The notes below the pieces were generated by a model. It made no database searches. It saw only the letters and a program-made list of their open reading frames with translations, and was not told where the DNA came from. From assembly GCA_963770505.1 (NCBI GenBank), contig CAVYPR010000001.1, positions 186,001 through 250,000 of the forward strand: a DNA stretch of 64,000 nt, in the 5' to 3' direction. This DNA comes from CAVYPR01 sp963770505 (GTDB lineage: Bacteria; Actinomycetota; Acidimicrobiia; Acidimicrobiales; RAAP-2). The translations under genes and the position numbers were made by a program. Every line of letters begins with the position of its first letter. Position 1 is the stretch's first letter. Of this stretch, positions 54,440 through 63,003 are shown piece by piece.

Positions 54440-56299
54440 ATGGCGTTGCAGAGCACGTCGCCGAGTCCGGCGAGGCACGGACCGGTGTTCAGGTTCTTCT
54501 TCCGCCACCAGATCGAGGAGTACCCAGGAACGGCACGTCGGACCGGTTACCTGGCCGTGGCGGTGGTGGCCACCATCGTCCTCTACTACACCTACTACAC
54601 CCAGTTCGGCGTCACCCCGAACATCCTGCGCTACTACCACATGTCGTTCTCGTTCTACGTGTGGCTCGTGGTCATCTCCAACGCCCTGGGCGCCTTCGCC
54701 TCCCTCCCGGCCAGCAAGACCGACCAGCTGGGGCGGTCCAACACCATCATCTACGGCCTTTTGATCATCGGCCTGTTGATCGCGGTGGGCGTCCCCAATG
54801 CCGGGAGCGAGTGGACCTTCGCCACCGTGGTCATCCTGGTGGGCGTCGTCGAGGGGGCGATCCTGGTGGCCACCCCGGCCATGGTGCGTGACTACAGCCC
54901 GCAGCTGGGGCGGGCCTCGGCCATGGGCTTTTGGACCGTGGGGCCGGTGGCCGGGAGCCTCATCGTCAGCATCGTGGCCAACCGCACCCTCAACCACTTC
55001 GTCGACTGGCAAAGCCAGTTCATCATCTCGGGCCTGGTGTCCATCGCCACCTTCGTCGTGGCCCTGTTCTTCTTGAAGGACCTCTCGGCCAAGCTCCGGG
55101 ACCAGCTCATGGTGAGCGCCCACGACCAGGCCCTGGTCGAGGCCCGGGCCCGCGGGCTGACCGAGAGCGACGTCCGCCAGGCCAGCGCCCACCCCTGGCG
55201 CCAGATCGCCAAGTGGGACCTCGCCGGGCTGTCCTTCGGGATCGCTGTTTTCCTGCTCATCTACTACGTGGCCGCCACGCTCTTCACCGTCTACTACACG
55301 GTGACGTTCCTCAACCCCGACGGGACCAATTTGACGACGGCCCAGGTGAACGGGCTCAACCAGTGGTTCTGGGGCGCCGACATCGTGGCCCTCATCGTGG
55401 TGGGGGTGCTGTCGGACATCCTCCGGGTGCGCAAGCCCTTCATGGTGTTCGGCACGATCGCCGCCATCGTCACCCTCATCGTCTTCCTCAGCTACGCCCA
55501 CCACCCCCATACCGGGTTCGACAAGCTCATCATCACCGAGATCGCCCTGGCGACCAGCATCTCCCTCGTCTACGCCCCGTGGATGGCCGGCTACACCGAG
55601 ACGGTCGAGGCGAAGAACCCCGCGCTGGTGGGCACCGGACTCGCCCTGTGGGGGTGGATCCTCAGAATCGTGGTGGCGGTCTCGTTCATCTTCTTGCCCC
55701 ACGTCATCACGAGCGTGAACCCGGTGGTCGACAACGAGCAGGTGGCCACGACGATCGTCACACCGCACCCCGCCACATGCAAGCAGGTCATCACGGTGTC
55801 CCACGGCGAGACCGTCGCCGACTTCGTGGCCACGCACCCTGCGTCGGTGGCCTTCGCCGAGAAGAACGCCGCCCTCCTCACCAAGATCGCCCCCTACTGC
55901 GCCACACTGGCCAAGGCCTCGACAGCCACGCACCCCACACTGGCCGTCGGCCTGCAGCTGGCCCAGAAGCTCGGACCGGCGACCTTCAAGCAGGTGCTCG
56001 CCCTCAAGACAACACTGGCGAAGCTGGTGCAGCCCTACGGCGCGCAGCTCAACTACCTCTCCCAGCACAAGGACCAGCTGACCGCCCTGGAGGGCGGGAT
56101 CAAGGAGTCCCCCGGCCAATGGCAGACGTGGTTCTGGATCGACGTCATCGGCATGGTGGTGTTCTTCCCGACCATCTGGCTGCTACGGGGCCGGTGGAGC
56201 CCCCGCCAGGCACGACGGGACGAGGAGGAGCACGAGAAGGCGGTCGCCGAGGAGCTGGCCCGGCTGCTGAAGGCCGAGGGTGTCGCCACCACCGGCTGA
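54440..56299 (+). CDS. MFS-type transporter with large extracytoplasmic insert
   Basis: The 619-residue protein has twelve probable membrane segments in an MFS-like order, with loop motifs SKTDQLGRSN after segment 2 and GVLSDILRVRKPFMVFG after segment 8. Between the last two segments (about 428-558) there is a hydrophilic, helix-rich domain of about 130 residues with two cysteines, predicted to lie outside. The C-terminal tail (about 585-619) is charged. It directly follows the AtuA operon and may import its carboxylic acid substrate or export a product; that is inference. Threonines in the outer domain are mostly ACA. Confidence 0.78.
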   Translation: MALQSTSPSPARHGPVFRFFFRHQIEEYPGTARRTGYLAVAVVATIVLYYTYYTQFGVTPNILRYYHMSFSFYVWLVVISNALGAFASLPASKTDQLGRSNTIIYGLLIIGLLIAVGVPNAGSEWTFATVVILVGVVEGAILVATPAMVRDYSPQLGRASAMGFWTVGPVAGSLIVSIVANRTLNHFVDWQSQFIISGLVSIATFVVALFFLKDLSAKLRDQLMVSAHDQALVEARARGLTESDVRQASAHPWRQIAKWDLAGLSFGIAVFLLIYYVAATLFTVYYTVTFLNPDGTNLTTAQVNGLNQWFWGADIVALIVVGVLSDILRVRKPFMVFGTIAAIVTLIVFLSYAHHPHTGFDKLIITEIALATSISLVYAPWMAGYTETVEAKNPALVGTGLALWGWILRIVVAVSFIFLPHVITSVNPVVDNEQVATTIVTPHPATCKQVITVSHGETVADFVATHPASVAFAEKNAALLTKIAPYCATLAKASTATHPTLAVGLQLAQKLGPATFKQVLALKTTLAKLVQPYGAQLNYLSQHKDQLTALEGGIKESPGQWQTWFWIDVIGMVVFFPTIWLLRGRWSPRQARRDEEEHEKAVAEELARLLKAEGVATTG

Positions 56300-56317
56300 G
56301 CGTCACCAGACCTAACC

Positions 56318-57436
56318 GTGCCGCGCGTCCTCGACGGCCTCATCCTCGGGCTGGTCATCGTGGTGATGACGCTGTGGAGCGTCTTCACCACGCTGGTCGT
56401 CCCGCGCACGACGTCTTCGCGCACGGCCCGGGCCCTGTTCAAGCGGCTGGCCATCATGACCAGCCGGATCGTCCGGCGGCTCCCCACCTACGACGCCAAG
56501 GACCGCCTGATGGCCCTCATCGGCCCGGGCGGGATGCTGATCCAGTTCGTGTTCTGGCTGGGCGCCCTCACCGTCGGCTACGGCCTGATGCTGTGGTGGT
56601 CGAGCAAGACCACGCTGGGCCACGCCCTGTTGGTGTCGGGGTCGTCGGTCTTCACCTTGGGCGTGCTCACCTTGAACCAGCGCGCCACCGAGGCCCTCGA
56701 GGTGGCGGCGGCCGGCACGGGCTTCTTGGTGGTGGCCCTGGAGATCGCCTACCTGCCCTCCCTCTACTCGGCCTTCTCGACCCGCGAGACCGAGGTGACC
56801 CTGCTCGCCACCCGCGCCGGCGCGCCGGCCTGGGGGCCCGAGATCCTGGCCCGCCACCACTGGTTCCGGGCCACCTCCGAGCTCCCCGCCCTCTACCACA
56901 CCTGGGAGCGTTGGGCCGCCGAGATGGCCGAGAGCCACACCAACTTCCCCCAGCTCATGTGGTTCCGCTCGCCGGTGCCGTGGCGGTCGTGGCTGACGTC
57001 GATCACGGCCATGCTCGACGCGGCGGCCCTCCAGGACGCCATCAACCCGGGCTCGGCGCCCCGCCAGGCGCGGCTCTGCCTGCGGATGGGGGTGCAGATG
57101 CTGCGGTCGATGGCCGATGCGCTGCACCTCGAGTACGACCCCGACCCCCGGCCCACCTCGCCCACCCGCCTCACCTACGAGGAGTTCCTGGTCGGCATCG
57201 AGCGCCTCGTCCAGGTGGACTTCCCCTTCGAGCGGACGCCGGAGGAGGCCTGGCGCCACTTCGCCGGGTGGCGGGTCAACTACGAAGCGATCGTCGACGC
57301 CCTGTCCGTGGCGGTCATGTCGCCGCCGTCGCCCTGGACCCTCGAGCGCGCCTGGGTGGGCGAGGCGACCTTCCCCGTCATCTACGACCGCACCCCCGAC
57401 GACCCCGAAGCCAGGGCCCGGGAGAACCCGCTCTAG
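56318..57436 (+). CDS. Membrane protein with degenerate K+-channel-like pore
   Basis: The 372-residue protein has an N-terminal membrane helix (about 7-28), a second at about 72-93, a pore-loop-like LLVSGSSVFTLGVL (about 108-121) and another helix (about 127-150), the layout of two-pore-helix ion channel modules. The selectivity filter, normally TxGYG or TVGFG, reads FTLGVL, so selectivity or conduction is doubtful. A cytosolic helical domain of about 210 residues follows with ELPALYHTWERWAAEMAESH. No family name is assigned. It begins 18 bases after the transporter stop. Confidence 0.6.
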   Translation: MPRVLDGLILGLVIVVMTLWSVFTTLVVPRTTSSRTARALFKRLAIMTSRIVRRLPTYDAKDRLMALIGPGGMLIQFVFWLGALTVGYGLMLWWSSKTTLGHALLVSGSSVFTLGVLTLNQRATEALEVAAAGTGFLVVALEIAYLPSLYSAFSTRETEVTLLATRAGAPAWGPEILARHHWFRATSELPALYHTWERWAAEMAESHTNFPQLMWFRSPVPWRSWLTSITAMLDAAALQDAINPGSAPRQARLCLRMGVQMLRSMADALHLEYDPDPRPTSPTRLTYEEFLVGIERLVQVDFPFERTPEEAWRHFAGWRVNYEAIVDALSVAVMSPPSPWTLERAWVGEATFPVIYDRTPDDPEARARENPL

Positions 57437-58476
57437 CGGGCCGGGTCGAGCACGACCTTCAAGACGCCCTCTTGGTGGGCGTCGAACATGCGGTAGGCGA
57501 GGGGGGCCTCGGAGAGCCCCAGATGGTGGGTGATGACCCCCTCGGGGCGGAGCCGTCCCGCGGCCAGCAAGGACAAAAGGCGCGGCCAGGTGCTTGGGAT
57601 GGCCGCCACGGTGGCCCGCAGGGTGAGCTTCTTCAAGAGCACCAGCGCCATGGGGAAGGGGAGCTCCATGTTGACGCTCACCCCGACCACCGAGACGGTC
57701 CCGCCGGGTGCCGCGCACACGACGGCGTCGGCGATGGTCCGGTCCAGGCCGACCGCCTCGATCACCGCGTCGGCCCCCCGGCCCCCGGTGGCCTCCAGCA
57801 CCCCGGCCGCCCCGCCGCCGTCGGAGGCGTCGATCGGCTCGGCCCCGAGGTCGGCCGCCCGGGCCAGCCGGTCGGCCACGGGGTCGACGGCCAGCACCCG
57901 GGCCGGGCCGAACAGGGCGCAGCACTGCAGGGCCAGGATGCCCACCGGGCCCAGGCCGATCACGGCCACGGTCGACCCCGGGGCGATGTCCGCCCGCTCC
58001 GCCGCCAGGTAGCCGGTGGGGAGGATGTCGGTGAGGAGCACGGCCTGCTCGGCGCTCACCCCTTCGGGCACGACCAGGGCGAAGGTGTCGGCGGCCGGCA
58101 CGGCCAAGGATTCGGCCTGTCCCCCGGGGAGGTCGGGCGTGGTGCCGAAGACGGTCATGCCGCCGCCCTGACAGAGGGCGGGGTCGCCGAGGAGGCAGGG
58201 GCGGCAGCTGCCGCAGCCCACGATCCCCGAGACGAGGACCCGGTCGCCGACCCGCAGCGTGCGCACCTCGGGACCGACCTCGGCCACCCGGCCCACGGCC
58301 TCGTGGCCCAGGTGCACGCCGAGGGCCGGGATGTCGCCGTGGTAGAGGTGGAGGTCCGAGCCGCAGATGGCGGTGTGCTCGACCGCCACCAGAGCGCCCC
58401 CGGGGCCGGGCAGCCGGGGCTCTGTCACCTCTTCGACCGAGACCTCCCGCTCCCCGGTGAGGACGACGGCGCGCAC
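57433..58476 (-). CDS. Zinc-dependent alcohol dehydrogenase (MDR family)
   Basis: The 347-residue MDR enzyme has catalytic zinc ligands in ICGSD (Cys38), GHEAVG (His57, Glu58) and further downstream, a structural zinc cysteine cluster CGSCRPCLLGDPALC, and the nucleotide-binding VAVIGLGPVGILALQ. It resembles threonine dehydrogenase/sorbitol dehydrogenase and glutathione-independent formaldehyde dehydrogenase types. The substrate is open. The stop overlaps the convergent channel-like gene by four bases. The GTG start lies six bases after TAGCGT. Confidence 0.93.
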   Translation of the reverse strand: MRAVVLTGEREVSVEEVTEPRLPGPGGALVAVEHTAICGSDLHLYHGDIPALGVHLGHEAVGRVAEVGPEVRTLRVGDRVLVSGIVGCGSCRPCLLGDPALCQGGGMTVFGTTPDLPGGQAESLAVPAADTFALVVPEGVSAEQAVLLTDILPTGYLAAERADIAPGSTVAVIGLGPVGILALQCCALFGPARVLAVDPVADRLARAADLGAEPIDASDGGGAAGVLEATGGRGADAVIEAVGLDRTIADAVVCAAPGGTVSVVGVSVNMELPFPMALVLLKKLTLRATVAAIPSTWPRLLSLLAAGRLRPEGVITHHLGLSEAPLAYRMFDAHQEGVLKVVLDPAR

Positions 58477-58482
58477 GGCCCG

Positions 58483-58488
58483 ACGCTA
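58483..58488 (-). promoter_or_regulatory. -10 element for the alcohol dehydrogenase gene (leaderless pattern)
   Basis: TAGCGT on the minus strand ends six bases before the GTG at 58476. Confidence 0.45.
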
Positions 58489-58531
58489 CCGCCCAGCCGC
58501 GGCGGCGCCCCGTGGCGCGCCGCGACCCCGG

Positions 58532-60139
58532 TCAGGTCGCCCCGGCGGGGTCGGCCGTCACCTGTGGGCCGGCCGCCGCCGGCACCTCGGCCCCGGCCGG
58601 GGCGGGGGCGTGGCTCGGGACGAAGTCCCGCTGGCGGACCAGGGCGTAACCGGCCACCGACCCGCAGAAGCAGACGATGGCGGAGATCAGCATGAGGTGG
58701 TTGAACGAGCTCGAGAAGGCGGCCCGGTAGGCGAAGAGCACGGCGTCGTACTGGGCGGCCGGCAGGTGGGCCGCGGCTGTGCGGACCTGGCCGGAGGTGA
58801 AGCCTGTGTGCAGGGCGGCCCCGTGGGCGCCCACCGCGGCCCGCCCGGCCGCGGTGGCGGAGAGGCCGGCGGTGATCTTCGAGGTGATCTGGCTCTGGAA
58901 GACGGCGCCCAGCCCGGCGATGCCCGTGGCGATGCCCACCTGGCGGAAGGTGTTGTTGGCGCCCGAGGCCATGCCGCTGCGCTCGGGGGGCACCACGGCC
59001 ACGGCCGAGGAGGCGAGCACCGGGTTGACCGTGCCGATGCCCACGCCGGCGGCGATGAAGCCCGGCAGGAGCACCGTCCACGAGGAGTCGCCGTGGGTGA
59101 AGGCCATGAGCAGGCAGCCGATGGCGATGAGCAGCATGCCGGTGCCCATCAGGTAGCGGGCGTGGACCCGCACGGTCAGGCGGCCGGCGAAGGGCGCCAC
59201 GGCGAAGGCGAGGATGGTGATGGGCAAGAAGCGCAGGCCCGCCTGGAAGGGGCCGTAGCCGAGGGCGTCTTGGATGAACAGGGTGAGGTACAAGAACATG
59301 GCGAAGATCGAGGCGGCGATGGTGAAGGCCACGGCCGACACCCCGAGCATGGCCGGCCGCCGGAACAGCGACAGGTCGAGCATCGGGTCCCGCTGACGCC
59401 ACTCGGCCAGGACGAAGACGGCCATCAGCAGGGCCGAGGCCACCAGCATCGAGACGATGGTGGAGCTGCCCCATCCGTCGTCATTGCCCCGCACCAGGGC
59501 GAAGACGAGGAGGAAGAGCGAGGCGGAGAAGGACACGAAGCCGATCCAGTCGACCCGACGGGTGTTGATCTCCTTGGCCCTGGCCACCTTGGCCAGGGTG
59601 ATGGCGATGGCCAGGATCCCGATGGGCACGTTGACGAAGAAGATCCACCTCCAGCCGATGGAGGCGGTGATGGCCCCACCGACCAACGGGCCCACGGCGA
59701 CCGCCCCGCCCACCACCGCGCCGTAGATGCCGAAGGCGGTGCCGCGCTCGCGGCCGGAGAAGGCCTGGGCGATGAGGGCCAGCGAGGTGGCGAACATCAC
59801 CGCCCCGCCCACGCCCTGGGCGCCCCGGCAGAGGTTGAGCATGAACGACGAGGTGGAGACGCCGCAGAGGAACGAGGACACCGAGAAGATGCCGAGTCCG
59901 ACGGCGAAGACCTCCCTCCGCCCGAACATGTCGCCGATCACCCCGGCGGTGAGGAGGAAGGCGGCCAGGGTGAGCGAGTAGGCGTCGACCACCCACTGCA
60001 GGTCGCTGAAGGTGGCGTGCAGCGAGCGCTGGATCGAGGGGAGCGCCACGTTCACCACGGTGATGTCGAGGAGCAGCATGAAGATGGCCGTGCAGACGGC
60101 GATGAGGGTCCACCACTTGCGATCGAGCGTCGGCACCAC
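58532..60139 (-). CDS. MFS drug exporter, DHA2 (EmrB/QacA) family
   Basis: The 535-residue protein has fourteen probable membrane segments. LDITVVNVALPSIQRSLHA near segment 1 and VVDAYSLTLAAFLLTAGVIGD match the DHA2 family, RGAQGVGGAVMFA fits its motif C region, and GVGIGTVNPVLASSA is also typical. Such pumps expel drugs or metabolites with protons. A 110-residue external loop lies before the last segments (about 385-475). The GTG start follows GGAGGGAGG. No regulator gene is adjacent. Confidence 0.9.
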   Translation of the reverse strand: MVPTLDRKWWTLIAVCTAIFMLLLDITVVNVALPSIQRSLHATFSDLQWVVDAYSLTLAAFLLTAGVIGDMFGRREVFAVGLGIFSVSSFLCGVSTSSFMLNLCRGAQGVGGAVMFATSLALIAQAFSGRERGTAFGIYGAVVGGAVAVGPLVGGAITASIGWRWIFFVNVPIGILAIAITLAKVARAKEINTRRVDWIGFVSFSASLFLLVFALVRGNDDGWGSSTIVSMLVASALLMAVFVLAEWRQRDPMLDLSLFRRPAMLGVSAVAFTIAASIFAMFLYLTLFIQDALGYGPFQAGLRFLPITILAFAVAPFAGRLTVRVHARYLMGTGMLLIAIGCLLMAFTHGDSSWTVLLPGFIAAGVGIGTVNPVLASSAVAVVPPERSGMASGANNTFRQVGIATGIAGLGAVFQSQITSKITAGLSATAAGRAAVGAHGAALHTGFTSGQVRTAAAHLPAAQYDAVLFAYRAAFSSSFNHLMLISAIVCFCGSVAGYALVRQRDFVPSHAPAPAGAEVPAAAGPQVTADPAGAT

Positions 60140-60250
60140 TGCAACCTCCCTCCGGGCGACCCCGGACCTGACCTCGACGGGTCTTTCGTCGAAGTGTAGG
60201 GACGCCGGGCGCCGGCCGGGACGCTGCCCCGACCGGACCGGACGCCAGCC

Positions 60251-61588
60251 TCAGGCGGCGGGCCCGGGGCCCGGGGAGCCGGTCCGGGCGCGGCGGAGAC
60301 CGAGCCAGACGGCCTCGAGGCCGGCCGCGGCCAGCACCACGAGCGACACCTCGAACTCGGCCCTGAAGCGCACCAGTCCGTAGCCGGTGGCGGCCACCAC
60401 GGTCACCACGCCGGCCACGGCCAGAAGTGGCCACACCCGGACATGGCGACGCCGGAGGGCGACCACCCCCACGACGCCCGCCCCGAGCAGCAGGTAGTAG
60501 GAGAACAGCCCGGCCAAAGAGGCCGGCACGGGCCGCCCCTCGCCCACGTCGTTGTCGACCATCTGGAGGGGCTCGTAGAGGTCCCACACCCGTCCCACCC
60601 GGGCCAGGACCACCACCGGCAGGCGGTCCAGGTGGTGGCGGGCGTAGCGGAGGCCGGCGGAGGACTGCCGGGCCGACTGCACCGACTGGTCGTCGGTGGT
60701 CGCCACCGGCATGGAACAGTCCAGGCTCCAGTTCCCCAGCTGGGGCCCGGCATAGGTGGCCGGGCAGTTGGCCCCGGCGAGGACCGGCCCCTCCCCGGTG
60801 GACAAGAGCGTGGTGTCTGAGAACGAGGCCAGGTTGCGCCCCACCCACGGTCCGACGACCAGCGCCGCCGCCGCCACCCCGACGCCGAGGAGCACCCATC
60901 GTTGGCCCCACGGGACCCCCGAGACGAGGGTCGCCGGCACGAGGACGAAGGGGACCAGGAGGACCAGCTCGGCCCGGACCAGCATGCCGAGGCCGCACCA
61001 CAGCCCGACGAGGGCCACCGCGCCCCACGACGGCGAGCGCAGGAGGCGGTAGGTGAACAGCAGCACCAGGGCCACCGCCCCCATGGTGAGCGTCTCGGAC
61101 ATCACGATGCCGTTGGGGATCCAGAAGTTGGGGTAGGCGGCGGCCAGGATGGCGGCCAGGAGGCCCACCCGCGCCCCGGCCACCGCCCGGCCCAGCAACC
61201 CCACCGCCACGATGACCGCATCTCCCAGGACGGCCATGGTGAGGCGCTGGGGCGTGGCCCCGTCGTGGAGGCCGAAGAGCCACGTCACCGGGGTGATGGC
61301 CAAGGAGGTGAGCGGCGGGTGGGCGGCGTCGGGCCACTGTTGGAACGGGACGCGGAAGAAGTGGCCGCTGGCCAGGGTGAGGGCCTGCAGGTCGTACCAG
61401 GCGGCGTCGTAGAGGCGGGCGTTCTGGTAGCGGGTGACGACCAGCACGTAGGTGATCCGCCAGGCCAGCCCCACCAGCGCGATCCCGGTCAGGGCGAGCC
61501 AGAAGCGGCGGTCCGCCCACTCGTGGGGGGCCTCGGCGCCGCGGGTGTCGGCGTCGGGCGTCTCCTCGGTCTCCGAGAGCAGCTGCAC
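60251..61588 (-). CDS. GT39/ArnT-like membrane glycosyltransferase
   Basis: The 445-residue protein has about ten membrane segments. The first outer loop holds LYDAAWYDLQALTLASGH, with aspartates in the position of the catalytic acid of GT-C enzymes, followed by HPPLTSLAITPVTWLFG, the region equivalent to the PPLY-type motif of PMT/ArnT proteins. VMSETLTMGAVALVLLF and a C-terminal YGLVRFRAEFEVSL are typical of this fold. It should move a sugar from a polyprenyl carrier to a protein or lipid outside the membrane. It begins six bases after the upstream hypothetical gene. Confidence 0.8.
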   Translation of the reverse strand: MQLLSETEETPDADTRGAEAPHEWADRRFWLALTGIALVGLAWRITYVLVVTRYQNARLYDAAWYDLQALTLASGHFFRVPFQQWPDAAHPPLTSLAITPVTWLFGLHDGATPQRLTMAVLGDAVIVAVGLLGRAVAGARVGLLAAILAAAYPNFWIPNGIVMSETLTMGAVALVLLFTYRLLRSPSWGAVALVGLWCGLGMLVRAELVLLVPFVLVPATLVSGVPWGQRWVLLGVGVAAAALVVGPWVGRNLASFSDTTLLSTGEGPVLAGANCPATYAGPQLGNWSLDCSMPVATTDDQSVQSARQSSAGLRYARHHLDRLPVVVLARVGRVWDLYEPLQMVDNDVGEGRPVPASLAGLFSYYLLLGAGVVGVVALRRRHVRVWPLLAVAGVVTVVAATGYGLVRFRAEFEVSLVVLAAAGLEAVWLGLRRARTGSPGPGPAA

Positions 61589-61594
61589 CCGGGG

Positions 61595-61933
61595 TCAGTC
61601 GGCCGGCGGGGGAGGCCGCCGCACGACGACCGTCGACCGCTCGGGGTGGTCGGGGTCGAGGTGGACGGTGAACGGCTCGTCGTCCCCCGGCCCGTCGGGG
61701 GCCTCCTCGACGACGACCATGTCGTCGTCTTGGCGGCCGAAGACGGCATTGGCCATACCCAGCATGGCCTGACCGAGCGCTTGGCCGCCGGAGGAGCGGG
61801 TCACCCGGCCCATGGGGGTGGCGGGACGGTCGTCAGGCTCTTCCTGGTCGTCGGTCGCCTTCAGCCACTCGAGCCACTGCTCGTCGGTCCACTGCTCGGG
61901 GTCCTCGGGCGGCCCCTCATCGGGCGGCTGCAT
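61595..61933 (-). CDS. Small acidic hypothetical protein
   Basis: The function is not recognised. The 112-residue protein is acidic and Pro/Asp-rich at both ends, with WTDEQWLEWLKATDD (about 15-29), a central glycine-rich helix QALGQAMLGMANAVFG (about 51-66) and a final FTVHLDPDHPERSTVVVRR. Similar small proteins occur in actinobacteria. No signal peptide is seen. It is encoded six bases before the GT39-like gene, so the two form an operon. The ATG lies six bases after TACGGT. Confidence 0.75.
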   Translation of the reverse strand: MQPPDEGPPEDPEQWTDEQWLEWLKATDDQEEPDDRPATPMGRVTRSSGGQALGQAMLGMANAVFGRQDDDMVVVEEAPDGPGDDEPFTVHLDPDHPERSTVVVRRPPPPAD

Positions 61934-61939
61934 GGACTC

Positions 61940-61945
61940 ACCGTA
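61940..61945 (-). promoter_or_regulatory. -10 element for the hypothetical/GT39 operon (leaderless pattern)
   Basis: TACGGT on the minus strand ends six bases before the ATG at 61933. Confidence 0.5.
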
Positions 61946-62015
61946 GTGGGGCGGGGGACGTCACCTCTGCCGGGGGCTGCGGCCAGACCGCCGGTCCAGC
62001 CCGCTCGGGCCCGGT

Positions 62016-62852
62016 TCAGCTGGAGGGCACCGAGAGCGGCGGCACGGTGGTGCTGGGGACCGTCACCTGTGAAGGGCCGCCGCCGCCACCTGTCGAGCCT
62101 GTGCTCGTGCCCACCCCGGTGTCCGGCGAGTTGCCGGCGCCCTTGGTCAGGTGGACCAGGACCTCGAGCGTCCCTGTGCTCGACGTGGTCACGAACCCGG
62201 CGCTCGGGTTGGCAATTCCCCAGTCGGAGAAGACGATGTGCACGTCGGCCAGGACGTAGATGCCGTCAGCCGTGCGCTCGGCCGAGACCGGGAAGCTGAC
62301 CTGGCGGGTCACGCCGTGCATGGTCAGCCGACCGGTCGCCGAATAACTGCTCTTGGTCCCCACCGCCGGGGCGGTGCCGAGGTCGATGGGCTGGGAGAGG
62401 TCCAAGGTGGCCACCGGGTACCGTGTCACGTCCATGATCCGGCCGTCGAACTGGGCGTTGCGCCCGCTCTGGTCGCTCTTGACGCTGGCCATGTTGACGC
62501 TGAAGGACGCGGCGGTGACCGTGGAGCCGGTGATGGTGGTGGTGCCCCAGATCTTGGAGGTGCGGCCGACGGCCGTCGTGTGCTGGCCGACCAGCACCTC
62601 TGTGACGCGGTAGCCGGCCTGGGACCCCGAGGAGACGTGGTAGGTCCCGGCGAGGCCCACTGTGGCGGCAGAGGAGGCGGAGGAGGCGGCGGCAGAGGAA
62701 GTGGAGGTGGTGCTCGACGTGGGCACCTTCGGGAGGGCGAGCCTGGCGGGGGCGGGGCCCTCGATCAGGTGGATATAGACGAAGGGGGCCACCACCGCCA
62801 GCGCCACCACCACGGCCACGCTTCCGGCGATCCACTTCCAGCGTCTGCGCAT
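62016..62852 (-). CDS. YceI-family lipocalin-like protein, exported
   Basis: The 278-residue protein has an N-terminal membrane anchor (about 9-30), then a low-complexity Ser/Ala/Thr linker (about 40-65) and a YceI beta-barrel: GTYHVSSGSQAGYRV, VNMASVKSDQSGRNAQFDGRI, FPVATLDLSQPI-type segment and GRLTMHGVTRQVSFPV. YceI domains bind polyisoprenoid lipids such as ubiquinone or menaquinone in the periplasm. A 35-residue Gly/Thr/Ser/Pro tail follows the barrel. The start is the ATG lying six bases after TAGGGT. Confidence 0.9.
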   Translation of the reverse strand: MRRRWKWIAGSVAVVVALAVVAPFVYIHLIEGPAPARLALPKVPTSSTTSTSSAAASSASSAATVGLAGTYHVSSGSQAGYRVTEVLVGQHTTAVGRTSKIWGTTTITGSTVTAASFSVNMASVKSDQSGRNAQFDGRIMDVTRYPVATLDLSQPIDLGTAPAVGTKSSYSATGRLTMHGVTRQVSFPVSAERTADGIYVLADVHIVFSDWGIANPSAGFVTTSSTGTLEVLVHLTKGAGNSPDTGVGTSTGSTGGGGGPSQVTVPSTTVPPLSVPSS

Positions 62853-62858
62853 GGAGGC

Positions 62859-62864
62859 ACCCTA
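62859..62864 (-). promoter_or_regulatory. -10 element for the YceI gene (leaderless pattern)
   Basis: TAGGGT on the minus strand ends six bases before the ATG at 62852. Confidence 0.5.
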
Positions 62865-63003
62865 GGAGTCCCCGCTGTGGGCCGGCTGTGGGGCCGCTGG
62901 CAGCCCGCGGCGAATGCCGCGCGCTTGCCAACCGCCGCCCGGCCGAGGCCGCCCGGTGCGGCCCAGGCCCGCGGGGCATGTCACCATGGGTACGCGCGAC
63001 GAC

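Noticed and set aside
51893..56119. A 1408-codon minus-strand open frame opposite the carboxylase alpha, AtuA and transporter genes
   Set aside because: It is the complement of strongly supported coding sequence and shows His/Gly/Arg-rich composition typical of GC-driven shadow frames.
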